Shown here in pieces: positions 45,758 to 53,750 of a DNA stretch of 64,000 bases. The DNA lies in NCBI GenBank assembly GCA_036504995.1, contig DASXUG010000007.1, forward strand, positions 1 through 64,000. The letters are read 5' to 3'. A model generated the notes under the pieces. The model was given only the letters and a program-made list of their open reading frames with translations, was not told the origin of the DNA and made no database searches. The position numbers and the translations under genes are program-made. The stretch comes from DASXUG01 sp036504995. GTDB lineage: Bacteria; Pseudomonadota; Gammaproteobacteria; Burkholderiales; Methylophilaceae. Within the stretch, counting starts at the first letter, position 1; each line of letters opens with the position of its first letter.

Positions 45758-46916
45758 TTTAAACTTCGATATAGTGATTGTAGGTGCAGGTCTGGTAGGC
45801 GCGGCTGCTGCAGTAGCGCTTACAAAACAAGGGCATTCTGTCGCTTTAGTAGATAGAAAAGCCCCAGTTTTTAGCGATGACTCTGCCGAATGGGATAGTC
45901 GTATATACGCTATTAGCCCAGGCAACGTGGCATGGCTAAAACAATTAGCTGTTTGGCCACTAGTCGATGCAGCGCGTTTATGTGACATCGACCAAATGCG
46001 GGTGTGGGGCGACGGTACCCAACAACCCCTAATTTTTGATGCTTATGAGAGCAATACTGCTAACTTGGGGGTCATTGCAGAAAGCCAACAAATTCACCAA
46101 GCACTTTGGCAAACATTGCAAACCTTGGGCGTGCATATGCAATTTGGCATTGAGTGTGCAAGGCTCGAGCAATTGCCTGAAAAAGCCATATTACACTTGG
46201 TTGATGGTACGCAATTACATGCTGATTTGTTAATTGGTGCGGATAGCGGCAATTCATGGGTACGCGCCCAGGCGGGCATTGGGATACAAGTGCATCAATA
46301 TCAGCAGCAAGCTGTGGTAGCCAACTTTACAACTACACTGCCGCATCAACAGGTTGCGCGGCAGTGGTTTAGGGGTGGCGACATCATGGCCTATTTGCCG
46401 ATGGCTGGGGACCGCATGTCCATCGTCTGGTCAACACCACAAGCTGAGCAATTGCTTAAGTTATCAGATGCGGAATTTGTCGATGCTGTCGCGCAGGCAG
46501 GTCAACATTGCCTAGGTAAATTAAGCTTATTAACCCCAGCGACTAAATTCACTTTAGTGAAACAAAGTGCTGTTAACATGGTGCAGGCTAGGCTTGCATT
46601 AATGGGTGATGCTGCGCATAGAATCCATCCATTAGCGGGTCAAGGGGTGAACCTTGGTTTTCGTGATGTGATTGGGCTGGTGCAGGCGCTAGGCCAGCGC
46701 AATCGCTATCAATCCGTGGGTGATATTGTCGTCTTACGGGCTTATGAACGCGCAAGAAAGTCTGACATGCTCAGTTTGGGCAGTTTGACGCATGGTTTAC
46801 AGTGGTTATTTGAAAATGATTTGCCTAGTGTAAAGAAAATACGTAATGTAGGCATGGAGTTAACTAATCAGCAAGCATGGCTTAAGCGGCTGTTGGTTAA
46901 GCATGCCATCATTTAA
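45750..46916 (+). CDS. UbiH/UbiF/VisC-family FAD hydroxylase (second paralogue)
   Basis: This protein of about 388 residues has the VGAGLVGAAAAVALTKQG nucleotide motif and GDAAHRIHPLAGQGVNLGFRD, the same family as the upstream gene. It probably acts at another step of ubiquinone ring hydroxylation (UbiI or UbiF type). I chose the ATG at 45750 (MANLNFDIVIVGAG), which lies inside the end of ubiH. The frame extends to a TTG at 45741. Confidence 0.85.
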   Translation: MANLNFDIVIVGAGLVGAAAAVALTKQGHSVALVDRKAPVFSDDSAEWDSRIYAISPGNVAWLKQLAVWPLVDAARLCDIDQMRVWGDGTQQPLIFDAYESNTANLGVIAESQQIHQALWQTLQTLGVHMQFGIECARLEQLPEKAILHLVDGTQLHADLLIGADSGNSWVRAQAGIGIQVHQYQQQAVVANFTTTLPHQQVARQWFRGGDIMAYLPMAGDRMSIVWSTPQAEQLLKLSDAEFVDAVAQAGQHCLGKLSLLTPATKFTLVKQSAVNMVQARLALMGDAAHRIHPLAGQGVNLGFRDVIGLVQALGQRNRYQSVGDIVVLRAYERARKSDMLSLGSLTHGLQWLFENDLPSVKKIRNVGMELTNQQAWLKRLLVKHAII

Positions 46917-46958
46917 TTTGAAGTTATTTTTGTTTGAAATTTATTGAGAAAGTTAGAT

Positions 46959-47681
46959 ATGTTTAAAAGAGTCGTTATTGGTTTATTAGGTTTGTTGTTG
47001 AGCAGTGCGTGTACGGCGGATGAAGCCTCATTGCGTAAAACTATTACAGAGGCCTACCCAAAAGCAGAAATCAAAAGCATTGTAAAAACCAATTATTCAG
47101 GTTTGTATGAGGTATTTATTGGCGGCCAAATTATCTATACCGATGATAAATTCAGCTTTTTAATCGCTGAAGGTCATTTAGTAGATCCGAAAAACAAGCG
47201 TGATATTACAGGCGAGCGTATGGAAGAGTTGAGCAAAATCGACTTTTCAACATTGCCACTAAAAGATGCTGTAAAAGTGGTTAAAGGTAACGGTAGCCGT
47301 ACATTGGTGGTGTTTTCAGACCCAGATTGCCCTTTCTGCAAGCGTTTAGAGCAAAATGAGTTAGTGAATGTGGATAACGTGACTATCTACACATTCCTTT
47401 ACCCACTCACAGAGTTGCACCCAGATTCAATGAACAAAGCAAAAGCGATTTGGTGTGATGCTGATCAAGGTAAGGCTTGGACTAGCTGGGTATTAAAAGG
47501 CGATTTAACGAAAAATGACGGCAAATGTGATACCCCTTTAGAAAAAAATGCAATGTTGGCGGCTAAAGTCGGTGTGAACAGTACGCCAACCATGTTTTTT
47601 GCAGATGGTCGTCGTATGACAGGGGCATATCCAGCGAAAGAGATTGAAGCTGCTTTAGATAAAGCGACCACCAAAAAATAA
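46959..47681 (+). CDS. dsbC: Periplasmic thiol:disulfide isomerase DsbC
   Basis: This 240-aa protein has a signal peptide (MFKRVVIGLLGLLLSSACTA), an N-terminal dimerisation domain and a thioredoxin-fold domain with the active site CPFC (C124-C127) in FSDPDCPFCKRLE. The cis-Pro motif NSTPTMFFADGRR is present. It shuffles incorrect disulfides and is recycled by DsbD. I chose the ATG at 46959 because the upstream TTG in frame gives no signal peptide. A terminator follows. Confidence 0.92.
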   Translation: MFKRVVIGLLGLLLSSACTADEASLRKTITEAYPKAEIKSIVKTNYSGLYEVFIGGQIIYTDDKFSFLIAEGHLVDPKNKRDITGERMEELSKIDFSTLPLKDAVKVVKGNGSRTLVVFSDPDCPFCKRLEQNELVNVDNVTIYTFLYPLTELHPDSMNKAKAIWCDADQGKAWTSWVLKGDLTKNDGKCDTPLEKNAMLAAKVGVNSTPTMFFADGRRMTGAYPAKEIEAALDKATTKK

Positions 47682-47705
47682 AGTTTTAAGCAAGATATTG
47701 GATGC

Positions 47706-47738
47706 AAAAAAGCCCAAGGTCACTTGGGCTTTTTTTTG
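47706..47738 (+). terminator. Rho-independent terminator after dsbC
   Basis: AAAGCCCAAG and CTTGGGCTTT form a perfect stem around a 4-base loop, followed by a run of T. It lies about 25 bases past the dsbC stop. Confidence 0.9.
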
Positions 47739-47922
47739 CATAAAAATTGATAATAAATGGTTGCTATGAGCCACTAGCTGAGTGTTGATTGAGAATGGTT
47801 TTTATTGAGATTAACATTAGAATTATTGTTTAAAATCAATTAGATATAAAATATAATTTTGCGATACATTTTGTATGATTTAGGTTATCATGCCGAAATC
47901 AATCACAAGTCTGGAGCACGCT

Positions 47923-48408
47923 ATGAAAGGCGATAAAAAAATCATTGATGCACTCAATGGCTTACTGGCAGGCGAACTTGCCGCCACCGATCAATACTTA
48001 ATTCATGGCGAAATGTATGCTGATTTTGGTTTGCATCACTTAGCGCAAAAGAGCTTGCATGAGTCAGAACACGAGCGTAGCCATGCGCGCGCGATTATTC
48101 AGCGTATTTTGTTTCTTGAGGGTAAGCCTAATATGGAAAAGCGTACGCCCATTACCATAGGTAAAACCGTACCTGAGATGATACAAGCTGATTTGAGTGT
48201 TGAATATCACGTGGTAGGGGAACTCAAAAAGGTGATTAGTCTGTGTGAAAAACAACAAGACTACGTCACCCGTGAAATGTTGCTAGTGCAATTAGATGAT
48301 ACAGAAATGGATCATGCCTATTGGTTAGAGCAACAGCTCGGGCTAATCAAGCTTGTTGGTCTTGCTAACTATCAACAAAGCCAAATAAGTGTTGGCAGCG
48401 CAGCCTAA
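47923..48408 (+). CDS. Bacterioferritin, ferroxidase-type subunit lacking the heme Met52
   Basis: This 161-aa ferritin-like protein is aligned by eye to E. coli Bfr. The ferroxidase ligands are kept (Glu18, Glu51, His54, Glu94, and an ExxH pair at 128/131 after a one-residue insertion), but residue 52 is Arg instead of the heme-binding Met. It is therefore the iron-oxidising member of the pair with the following gene. I chose the ATG at 47923 (MKGDKKIIDALNG), which has GGAG 7 bases upstream and matches the usual Bfr start. The frame extends to 47890. Confidence 0.9.
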   Translation: MKGDKKIIDALNGLLAGELAATDQYLIHGEMYADFGLHHLAQKSLHESEHERSHARAIIQRILFLEGKPNMEKRTPITIGKTVPEMIQADLSVEYHVVGELKKVISLCEKQQDYVTREMLLVQLDDTEMDHAYWLEQQLGLIKLVGLANYQQSQISVGSAA

Positions 48409-48418
48409 GGAGCAAACC

Positions 48419-48895
48419 ATGCAAGGTGATAAAAAAGTCATAGCACTACTCAATAATGTATTAAAAAACGAACTGACCTCGATTAATCAGTATTTTTTAC
48501 ACGCCCGTATGTTTCGCAACTGGGGCTTGGAAAAATTGAATGATTACCAATATAAACAATCCATCCGTGTGATGAAAGAGGCCGACAAAGTCATCGAGCG
48601 CGTGTTGTTTTTAGAAGGGCTGCCCAATTTGCAAAACCTAGGTAAGCTGCTGATTGGTGAAGATGTGGTGGAGTGTCTCAAGGGGGATCTAAAGTACGAG
48701 AAAGAAATACAACGCCCATTGCTGATTGAAGGCGTTGCACTCTGTGAGTCTGCTCAAGATTACGTGTCGCGCGATTTGTTAGAGGATTTGTTAGAGCATT
48801 GCGAGGAGGCCATTGACTGGCTAGAAACGCAGCAATCTTTAATTTCTGAAGTAACGTTGCCAAACTATTTGCAAGCACATATCGAAGCCTCTTAG
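48419..48895 (+). CDS. Bacterioferritin, heme-binding-type subunit lacking ferroxidase ligands
   Basis: This 158-aa protein keeps heme-ligand Met52 (SIRVMKEAD) and Glu18/Glu94. It has lost other diiron ligands: Glu51 is Val, His54 is Glu, and the Glu127/His130 pair is replaced by Cys and Ala. It starts 10 bases after the partner gene with GGAG before the ATG. The two subunits probably form mixed 24-mers, as described for paired Bfr proteins in Neisseria and Pseudomonas. Confidence 0.9.
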   Translation: MQGDKKVIALLNNVLKNELTSINQYFLHARMFRNWGLEKLNDYQYKQSIRVMKEADKVIERVLFLEGLPNLQNLGKLLIGEDVVECLKGDLKYEKEIQRPLLIEGVALCESAQDYVSRDLLEDLLEHCEEAIDWLETQQSLISEVTLPNYLQAHIEAS

Positions 48896-48924
48896 TTGTT
48901 AAGGCGTTGTTGATTAGATAAAAA

Positions 48925-48948
48925 AGCCGCAGTAATGCGGTTTTTTTA
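48925..48948 (+). terminator. Rho-independent terminator after the bfr pair
   Basis: The CCGCA/TGCGG stem with loop GTAA is flanked by A and T runs (seven T), just after the second bacterioferritin gene. Confidence 0.85.
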
Positions 48949-49001
48949 CAACTAAAGTTTGACAAAATTGAGTCGATAATAAATCTAAATAGGAATTATT
49001 C

Positions 49002-49030
49002 TTGACAACTTAATATATATTAATGATAAT
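49002..49030 (+). promoter_or_regulatory. Sigma-70 promoter of bfd
   Basis: The -35 TTGACA (49002-49007) and -10 GATAAT (49025-49030) are separated by 17 bases. The -10 lies within the Fur-box-like sequence, so repressor binding would block RNA polymerase. Confidence 0.75.
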
Positions 49031-49042
49031 TGTTCTCATTAA
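49021..49042. promoter_or_regulatory. Fur-box-like operator upstream of bfd
   Basis: TAATGATAATTGTTCTCATT closely follows the 19-bp Fur consensus (GATAATGATAATCATTATC), with inverted symmetry around the centre. Its position over the -10 of the bfd promoter fits iron-dependent repression. Bfd releases iron from bacterioferritin under starvation. Confidence 0.78.
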
Positions 49043-49071
49043 TATTTAATTCGGATTAGTACTAAGCCAAT

Positions 49072-49296
49072 ATGTATATTTGTGTATGTAAAGCCGTTAC
49101 CGAAAAACAAATCTTTCAAGCCGCAAAAGCTGGCGCAAAACATGTCAAGGATTTGAAAAAAAGTTTGGGTGTAGCAAGTGAATGTGGCCGCTGTGCTACA
49201 TGTGCAAAAAGCTGTCTTAATGATGCGCGGGCAGCACTGGCTGTTGGTAATGGGGTAAGGAATAAAAGCATAAATATTGCTGTGCAATTGGCATAA
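49072..49296 (+). CDS. bfd: Bacterioferritin-associated ferredoxin
   Basis: This 74-aa protein has the BFD [2Fe-2S] motif: Cys4 and Cys6 (MYICVCKAVTE) and Cys38/Cys41 (ECGRC), plus Cys44 and Cys48. It reduces the heme of bacterioferritin to mobilise stored iron. It lies next to the bacterioferritin pair but has its own Fur-type promoter and terminator, giving opposite iron control from storage, as expected. Confidence 0.92.
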   Translation: MYICVCKAVTEKQIFQAAKAGAKHVKDLKKSLGVASECGRCATCAKSCLNDARAALAVGNGVRNKSINIAVQLA

Positions 49297-49317
49297 CCAT
49301 CAACTACTCAGTATTAA

Positions 49318-49351
49318 GAAAATAGCTCAAATGATTTTGGGCTATTTTTTT
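49318..49351 (+). terminator. Rho-independent terminator after bfd
   Basis: AAATAGC and GCTATTT arms enclose a partly paired stem, followed by a T run, about 20 bases beyond the bfd stop. Confidence 0.75.
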
Positions 49352-49369
49352 GTGCATAAAGCTCTTAAT

Positions 49370-49433
49370 TTGTACACCGCAAAAACTAACAACCATTTCG
49401 TTTCGCCCCTAGGCGAGCTTCTTTATTTTGCTT
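49370..49433. repeat. Left 64-bp inverted repeat of the element
   Basis: Its reverse complement recurs at 49939-50002 with few mismatches. The arm ends in GCTTCTTTATTTTG, which also pairs locally with 49437-49450. Confidence 0.8.
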
Positions 49434-49450
49434 GTCCAAAATAAAGAAGC
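49417..49450. repeat. Perfect 14-bp hairpin inside the element
   Basis: GCTTCTTTATTTTG (49417-49430) pairs perfectly with CAAAATAAAGAAGC (49437-49450) across a 6-base loop. The first arm is part of the long left repeat, so it can pair either locally or with the right end of the element. Confidence 0.8.
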
Positions 49451-49759
49451 CAAACAATACCCGCAAGGGGCATCCCCAACCTCGCTAGGTGCTAAAGCAC
49501 CAAGTCGGTTGTAAAACGACATCCCTCTGCCGCTTATTCTCTGCGCTGCTCGCTTCAGTGGGTGGCAATCGAACTCGCCCTAGCGGCTTGCTTAAACCAC
49601 AAGCCACCGCGGAGCTCAAACAGGCGATTGCCAGCCTCCCACTTTCACTGTGCTTCTCGGTGCGTCAGAAGGGGATTGATGCCGCAGGTTGTAAGATTTG
49701 CAGAAATAATACACGTAGTTAGGAAACCCTATATCGCAGTATAAAACACTCCACTTTCG

Positions 49760-49845
49760 TCATTCCCGCGCAAGCGGGAATCCAGTGGCTTTTAGATTTT
49801 TGGTGAAATTAAAATGGATTCCCGCTTGCGCGAGAATGACGGTGT
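49760..49845. repeat. Inverted pair of REP-like palindromes
   Basis: GTCATTCCCGCGCAAGCGGG at about 49760 is itself palindromic (CCCGC/GCGGG). A near reverse-complement copy (ATTCCCGCTTGCGCGAGAAT, about 49817-49836) follows in opposite orientation. The pair could fold into a large hairpin, like the BIME arrangement of REP sequences. Confidence 0.75.
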
Positions 49846-49938
49846 TGTAATTGGTTCTCATCAACTGCTGCCGTAGATGGAATTAAGGTCGCGACGCAAG
49901 AGCGAGCATTTAACTGACACGCCCAGATATTCTAAGCT

Positions 49939-50002
49939 AAGCAAAATAAAGAAGCTCGCCTAGAGGCGAAATGAAATGGTTGTTAGTTTTGGCGGTGGGC
50001 AA
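49939..50002. repeat. Right 64-bp inverted repeat of the element
   Basis: This is the reverse complement of 49370-49433 with few mismatches. It ends about 130 bases from the pilC stop. Confidence 0.8.
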
Positions 50003-50132
50003 TTTTAATTTTTTTTGCACACTCTGCCGCTCCAAATTTAGTTCTTGATTTTTAATTTCTAGAGTAAGCCAGCTATTAAAATTGACACTATACTCACGGT
50101 CAAAAAGCTCCTTAAGTACTTACTCCTTACTG

Positions 50133-51347
50133 TTAAACCGCTTGCCCCATCTTAAATATCGGCAAGTACATTGCAATCACCAAACCACCAATCAGCACCC
50201 CTAGCACCACCATAATCACTGGTTCCATTAGGCTGGATAAGCCCTCAACCGCGTCATCGACTTCTGCTTCGTAAAAGTCTGCGACTTTTGATAGCATGGA
50301 ATCCAATGCGCCTGATTCTTCACCGATAGCAACCATTTGAATCACCATATTGGGGAACACGCCTGAGTTTTGCATGGCGACGGTTAGGCTGGTACCCGTG
50401 CTAATCTCACTTTGTACTTTTTTCGTGGCATCGTAATACACGCGGTTGCCTGAGGCACCTGCAACCGAATCCAGCGCTTCAACTAATGGGACACCTGCGG
50501 CAAACATGGTAGAGAGGGTACGTGAGAATCTAGCGACGGTAGCTTTGCGGATTAGCTCACCAAAAATGGGGAGTTTGAGCATTAGCCTATCCATGGTGTA
50601 TTGCATTTGCTCTGAGCGCTTCCAGGTGTAGAAGAAGAACCAGAGGCCACCAAAAATTGAGCCGAAAATCGCCCACCAGTAAGAGACGAAGAAATCAGAC
50701 ATCGCCATCACGATCAGCGTTGGTGCGGGGAGGTCTGCACCAAAGCTACTGAATAGTTCTTTAAACGCGGGAATCACGAAAATCATAATCACGGCGGTGA
50801 TGATAAAGGCCACCACGATAATGGAAATTGGGTAAAACAAGGCAGACTTAATCTTGCTTTTAATGGCTTGGATTTTTTCTTTGTAAGTGGCGAGGCGGTC
50901 GAGTAACGAGTCTAAAATACCTGCTTGCTCACCAGCGCCGACTAAGTTGCAAAATAAAGCATCGAAGTGCAGTGGATATTTACGGAATGCTTGGCTTAAG
51001 CTGCTACCCGTTTCTACATCGCCCTTAATATCGCCTAATAAACGGGAAACCGCTGGGTTATGATGGCCTTTTCCAACAATATCAAAGGCTTGAAGGAGAG
51101 GTACGCCAGCTTTCATCATGGTGGCGAGCTGACGTGTGAATAGAGTGACATCTTTGTCAGTGACTTTGCCCTTAGCTTGAAAACCACTTTGTTTTTTGAT
51201 TTTGGTTACGTTAATGCCTTGACGACGTAAAGTTGCATTGACAAAGGCTTCGCCGCCAGCTTTGATTTCGCCTTTGACTTTTTTGCCTTTCTTGTCAGTA
51301 CCTTCCCACAGAAAGGTTGCTTCTTTTGTCGATTTTGCTGCTGCCAT
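50133..51347 (-). CDS. pilC: Type IV pilus platform protein PilC
   Basis: This 404-aa protein of the GspF/PilC family has an N-terminal extension (FLWEGTDKKGKKVKGEIKAG), two T2SSF domains with TRQLATMMKAGVPLLQAFDI and GEESGALDSMLSKVADFYE, and three membrane segments (about 170-195, 220-240 and the C-terminus). AAGGAG lies 6 bases before the ATG. It follows pilB by 31 bases and is distinct from the MSHA mshG copy. The usual next gene, pilD, is not here. Confidence 0.94.
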   Translation of the reverse strand: MAAAKSTKEATFLWEGTDKKGKKVKGEIKAGGEAFVNATLRRQGINVTKIKKQSGFQAKGKVTDKDVTLFTRQLATMMKAGVPLLQAFDIVGKGHHNPAVSRLLGDIKGDVETGSSLSQAFRKYPLHFDALFCNLVGAGEQAGILDSLLDRLATYKEKIQAIKSKIKSALFYPISIIVVAFIITAVIMIFVIPAFKELFSSFGADLPAPTLIVMAMSDFFVSYWWAIFGSIFGGLWFFFYTWKRSEQMQYTMDRLMLKLPIFGELIRKATVARFSRTLSTMFAAGVPLVEALDSVAGASGNRVYYDATKKVQSEISTGTSLTVAMQNSGVFPNMVIQMVAIGEESGALDSMLSKVADFYEAEVDDAVEGLSSLMEPVIMVVLGVLIGGLVIAMYLPIFKMGQAV

Positions 51348-51378
51348 GCGGCGCTCCTTAACGTTGTTCGCTCACGTA

Positions 51379-53103
51379 TTATTCATTGGTAACTGCTTCT
51401 ACTTCTGCGATAGAGGTCAGTCCTTGCTTTACTTTTAACAAACCTGAGGCACGTAAATCTTTTACGCCTTCGCGTTTCGCTTGGTCGGCAATATCATGCG
51501 CCGTACCGTTTTTCATAATAATACGGCTCATGGCATCTGTCACGGGCATTACTTGGTAAATACCTACGCGGCCTTTGTAACCTGCCGTACATTGGTCGCA
51601 GCCGTCATCATTCGGACCGTATAATTGCCAGCTACCATCTAAGTCTGCTTCTTGAAAACCTACGCTGAGCAACGCCTCTTTAGGTACATCTAGCGGCACT
51701 CTGCAATGTTTACACAACCTTCTCGCCAAGCGCTGCGCGGTAATCAGGGAAACTGCCGAGGCAATATTAAACGGTGCAACGCCCATATTCATCAGCCGTG
51801 TTAGGGTGGAAGGTGCGTCATTGGTGTGTAGCGTTGATAACACCATGTGCCCAGTCGATGCTGCCTTAATGGCCATATCCGCAGTTTCTAAGTCGCGAAT
51901 CTCACCAATCATAATAATATCAGGATCTTGCCGTAGAAATGCTTTTAACGCAGAGGCAAAGGTCAAACCTTGTTTGTCATTGACGTTAACTTGATTAATA
52001 CCAGGCAGCGGAATCTCCGCTGGATCCTCTGCGGTAGAAATATTCACACCAGGATTATTTAAAATATTCAAGCAAGTATATAGCGAAACGGTTTTACCTG
52101 AACCAGTCGGCCCTGTCACCAACACTAAGCCATACGGACGGCTCACCGCTGATAATAATGCTTCTTTTTGCTCTGGCTCATAGCCGAGTGCTTCAATGCC
52201 CAAGGTGGCGCTGGTTGGGTCTAAAATACGCATCACGATTTTTTCGCCATTAATCATGGGCAAGGTGCTTACCCGAAAATCAATCGAGCGTGTTTTGGAA
52301 AGCACAAGTTTCATCCGGCCATCTTGCGGTACACGCTTTTCGGCAATATCTAGGCTTGAGATCACTTTGATGCGCGAGGCCATTTTGTCTTTAAAGGCTA
52401 AGGGTGGTTGGGCAATCTCACGTAAGATGCCATCAACACGATAGCGTATGCGGTAGTATTTTTCATATGGTTCAAAGTGAATATCAGATGCCCCCATATT
52501 GATGGCATCGAGTAATAACTTTTGTATATATTTAACAATCGGTGCATCGTCAACTTCAAGCGCTTGTTGGTTTTCTTGTTCTTGCTTGCTGTCTTCGTTT
52601 TGAATGTCCAGCGCAATATCGTCATCTAATCCTAGTGATGCGAGGCTTGTGTCACTACCTTCTGCAATTTTATCTATCCATTTGGTGAGCTTGTCATCTT
52701 CCACCACCACAGGCGATAGCGCCATACCTACTTGAAATTGCACGTCATCTAAAGCGTGAATATTGGTGGGGTCAGAAATTGCTACGAACAGTACATTGTT
52801 ACGACTTTGCAAGGCCATCACGCGGCTATTTTGCATCAGTTTTAAGTCAATAGACTTTGCTGGGGCGTAATCAATATTCAGCGCATTCAGGTCAAACATG
52901 GGCAAGCCAAATGCCACGGCGGCGGCTTCTGCTACTTTGAGTGCAGACAGTTTTTTGCTCTGTGTTACCTGAGTGATAAAGGGTAATTTTAAGTTATTGG
53001 CTTGCGATTGAATGCTATGTGCCTCATCCTCGGTTAAGAGGTTATCTTGCACAAGCAATCGTGCTAAACCGCCAAGCTTGCTAGGGAGAGTTGTAGCTGC
53101 CAT
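51379..53103 (-). CDS. pilB: Type IVa pilus assembly ATPase PilB
   Basis: This 574-aa ATPase has an N-terminal MshEN-like domain with poorly conserved nucleotide motif, Walker A GPTGSGKTVS (about residue 330), Walker B DPDIIMIGEIRD, STLHTNDAPSTL and a CKHC/CDQC zinc pair. It drives pilus extension on the platform PilC encoded next. The three GspE-type ATPases in this window are clearly different genes. Confidence 0.94.
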   Translation of the reverse strand: MAATTLPSKLGGLARLLVQDNLLTEDEAHSIQSQANNLKLPFITQVTQSKKLSALKVAEAAAVAFGLPMFDLNALNIDYAPAKSIDLKLMQNSRVMALQSRNNVLFVAISDPTNIHALDDVQFQVGMALSPVVVEDDKLTKWIDKIAEGSDTSLASLGLDDDIALDIQNEDSKQEQENQQALEVDDAPIVKYIQKLLLDAINMGASDIHFEPYEKYYRIRYRVDGILREIAQPPLAFKDKMASRIKVISSLDIAEKRVPQDGRMKLVLSKTRSIDFRVSTLPMINGEKIVMRILDPTSATLGIEALGYEPEQKEALLSAVSRPYGLVLVTGPTGSGKTVSLYTCLNILNNPGVNISTAEDPAEIPLPGINQVNVNDKQGLTFASALKAFLRQDPDIIMIGEIRDLETADMAIKAASTGHMVLSTLHTNDAPSTLTRLMNMGVAPFNIASAVSLITAQRLARRLCKHCRVPLDVPKEALLSVGFQEADLDGSWQLYGPNDDGCDQCTAGYKGRVGIYQVMPVTDAMSRIIMKNGTAHDIADQAKREGVKDLRASGLLKVKQGLTSIAEVEAVTNE

Positions 53104-53426
53104 TGGATTTCAACTATAGGTTAAATAATACACTCTGAGCCCTATTATATGAGGCTTGCTTAAGAAAGCACGTGAGTATTTTGGTCGTAAAATAAAGTTT
53201 GTCATATATGGTCACTTAACGACATTTTGTGGTGAATCTTTAAAGCTAGGGCAGGTTTTTTTGCGACAAAAATATTGCTTGACTTGTATAAATATCTCAA
53301 GTGAAAATTACGTTCAGGCGAGTTGGATATACTTAACGTTTTGGTTTTGTTACCTTTAACTGTATTTGCAAGTAATGCCGCGCCTATACAATTATTAATA
53401 ATCAAGTTTTTGCAAGGATGCACTCA
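53104..53426. other. Intergenic region between pilB and cspA
   Basis: This AT-rich stretch of 323 bases must hold the pilB promoter (minus) and the cspA promoter and 5' leader (plus). A TTGACTTGTATAAAT stretch near 53280 may be part of the cspA promoter, but spacing is not ideal. I see no gene. Confidence 0.45.
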
Positions 53427-53630
53427 ATGGCAACAGGTATCGTAAAGTGGTTTAATGACTCTAAAGGTTTTGGTTTTATTACGCCTGATGAAGGTGGCGA
53501 TGATTTATTCGCGCACTTTTCCGCGATTGTGGAATCAGGCTACAAAAGCCTTAAAGAAGGTCAACGGGTTACGTTTGAAGTAACTGAAGGCCCTAAGGGT
53601 AAGCAAGCTTCAAATATTCAAAAGGCCTAA
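53427..53630 (+). CDS. cspA: Cold-shock-domain protein, CspA family
   Basis: This 67-aa protein begins MATGIVKWFNDSKGFGFI and contains RNP1 (KGFGFI) and RNP2 (DLFAHF) RNA-binding motifs with full cold-shock-domain length. It is an RNA chaperone in the cytosol. I chose the ATG at 53427 because AAGGA lies 8-9 bases upstream. Another ATG at 53418 overlaps that site. Confidence 0.95.
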   Translation: MATGIVKWFNDSKGFGFITPDEGGDDLFAHFSAIVESGYKSLKEGQRVTFEVTEGPKGKQASNIQKA

Positions 53631-53643
53631 CTTAGGTTTTTTG

Positions 53644-53678
53644 AAAATAAAAAGGCTCAAAATGAGCCTTTTTATTTT
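53644..53678. terminator. Bidirectional terminator between cspA and icd
   Basis: A perfect 16-bp stem (arms 53644-53659 and 53663-53678, core AAGGCTCA/TGAGCCTT) has a 3-base loop and is flanked by A and T runs on both strands. It lies between the convergent genes cspA and icd and can end transcription from both sides. Confidence 0.92.
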
Positions 53679-53750
53679 AGTTTGTGGCTTTGTTTTTGTG
53701 AGTATTTCGCTTCATTCTGCCCAATGCTCACAAAATATCAATCAGCGAAA

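Larger units (their letters stand above)
49370..50002. mobile_element. Non-coding element of about 633 bp bounded by 64-bp inverted repeats (MITE-like)
   Basis: Left arm 49370-49433 and right arm 49939-50002 are reverse complements with only a handful of mismatches. The shared core includes AAGCAAAATAAAGAAGCTCG and GAAATGGTTGTTAGTTTT. No transposase or convincing gene lies between them, and short frames inside have no ribosome sites. The interior is more GC-rich than its flanks and carries REP-like palindromes. It separates bfd from pilC. I cannot see a clear target-site duplication. Confidence 0.65.

Noticed and set aside
46959..47030. Lipobox at the DsbC signal peptide (LLSSAC)
   Set aside because: Position -3 is Ser rather than Leu, and DsbC is normally a soluble periplasmic protein. 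A plain signal peptide fits better.
49555..49590. tRNA T-arm-like string (GGTGGCAATCGAACTCGCC) in the element
   Set aside because: No acceptor stem, D-arm or anticodon arm can be assembled around it on either strand.
49489..49744. Two short open frames inside the inverted-repeat element
   Set aside because: They overlap each other, lack ribosome sites, have odd composition and lie in palindrome-rich DNA. They are most likely non-coding.
53104..53426. Riboswitch or thermosensor in the cspA leader
   Set aside because: The leader is long and AT-rich, but I cannot identify a conserved cold-box or a convincing structure by eye.
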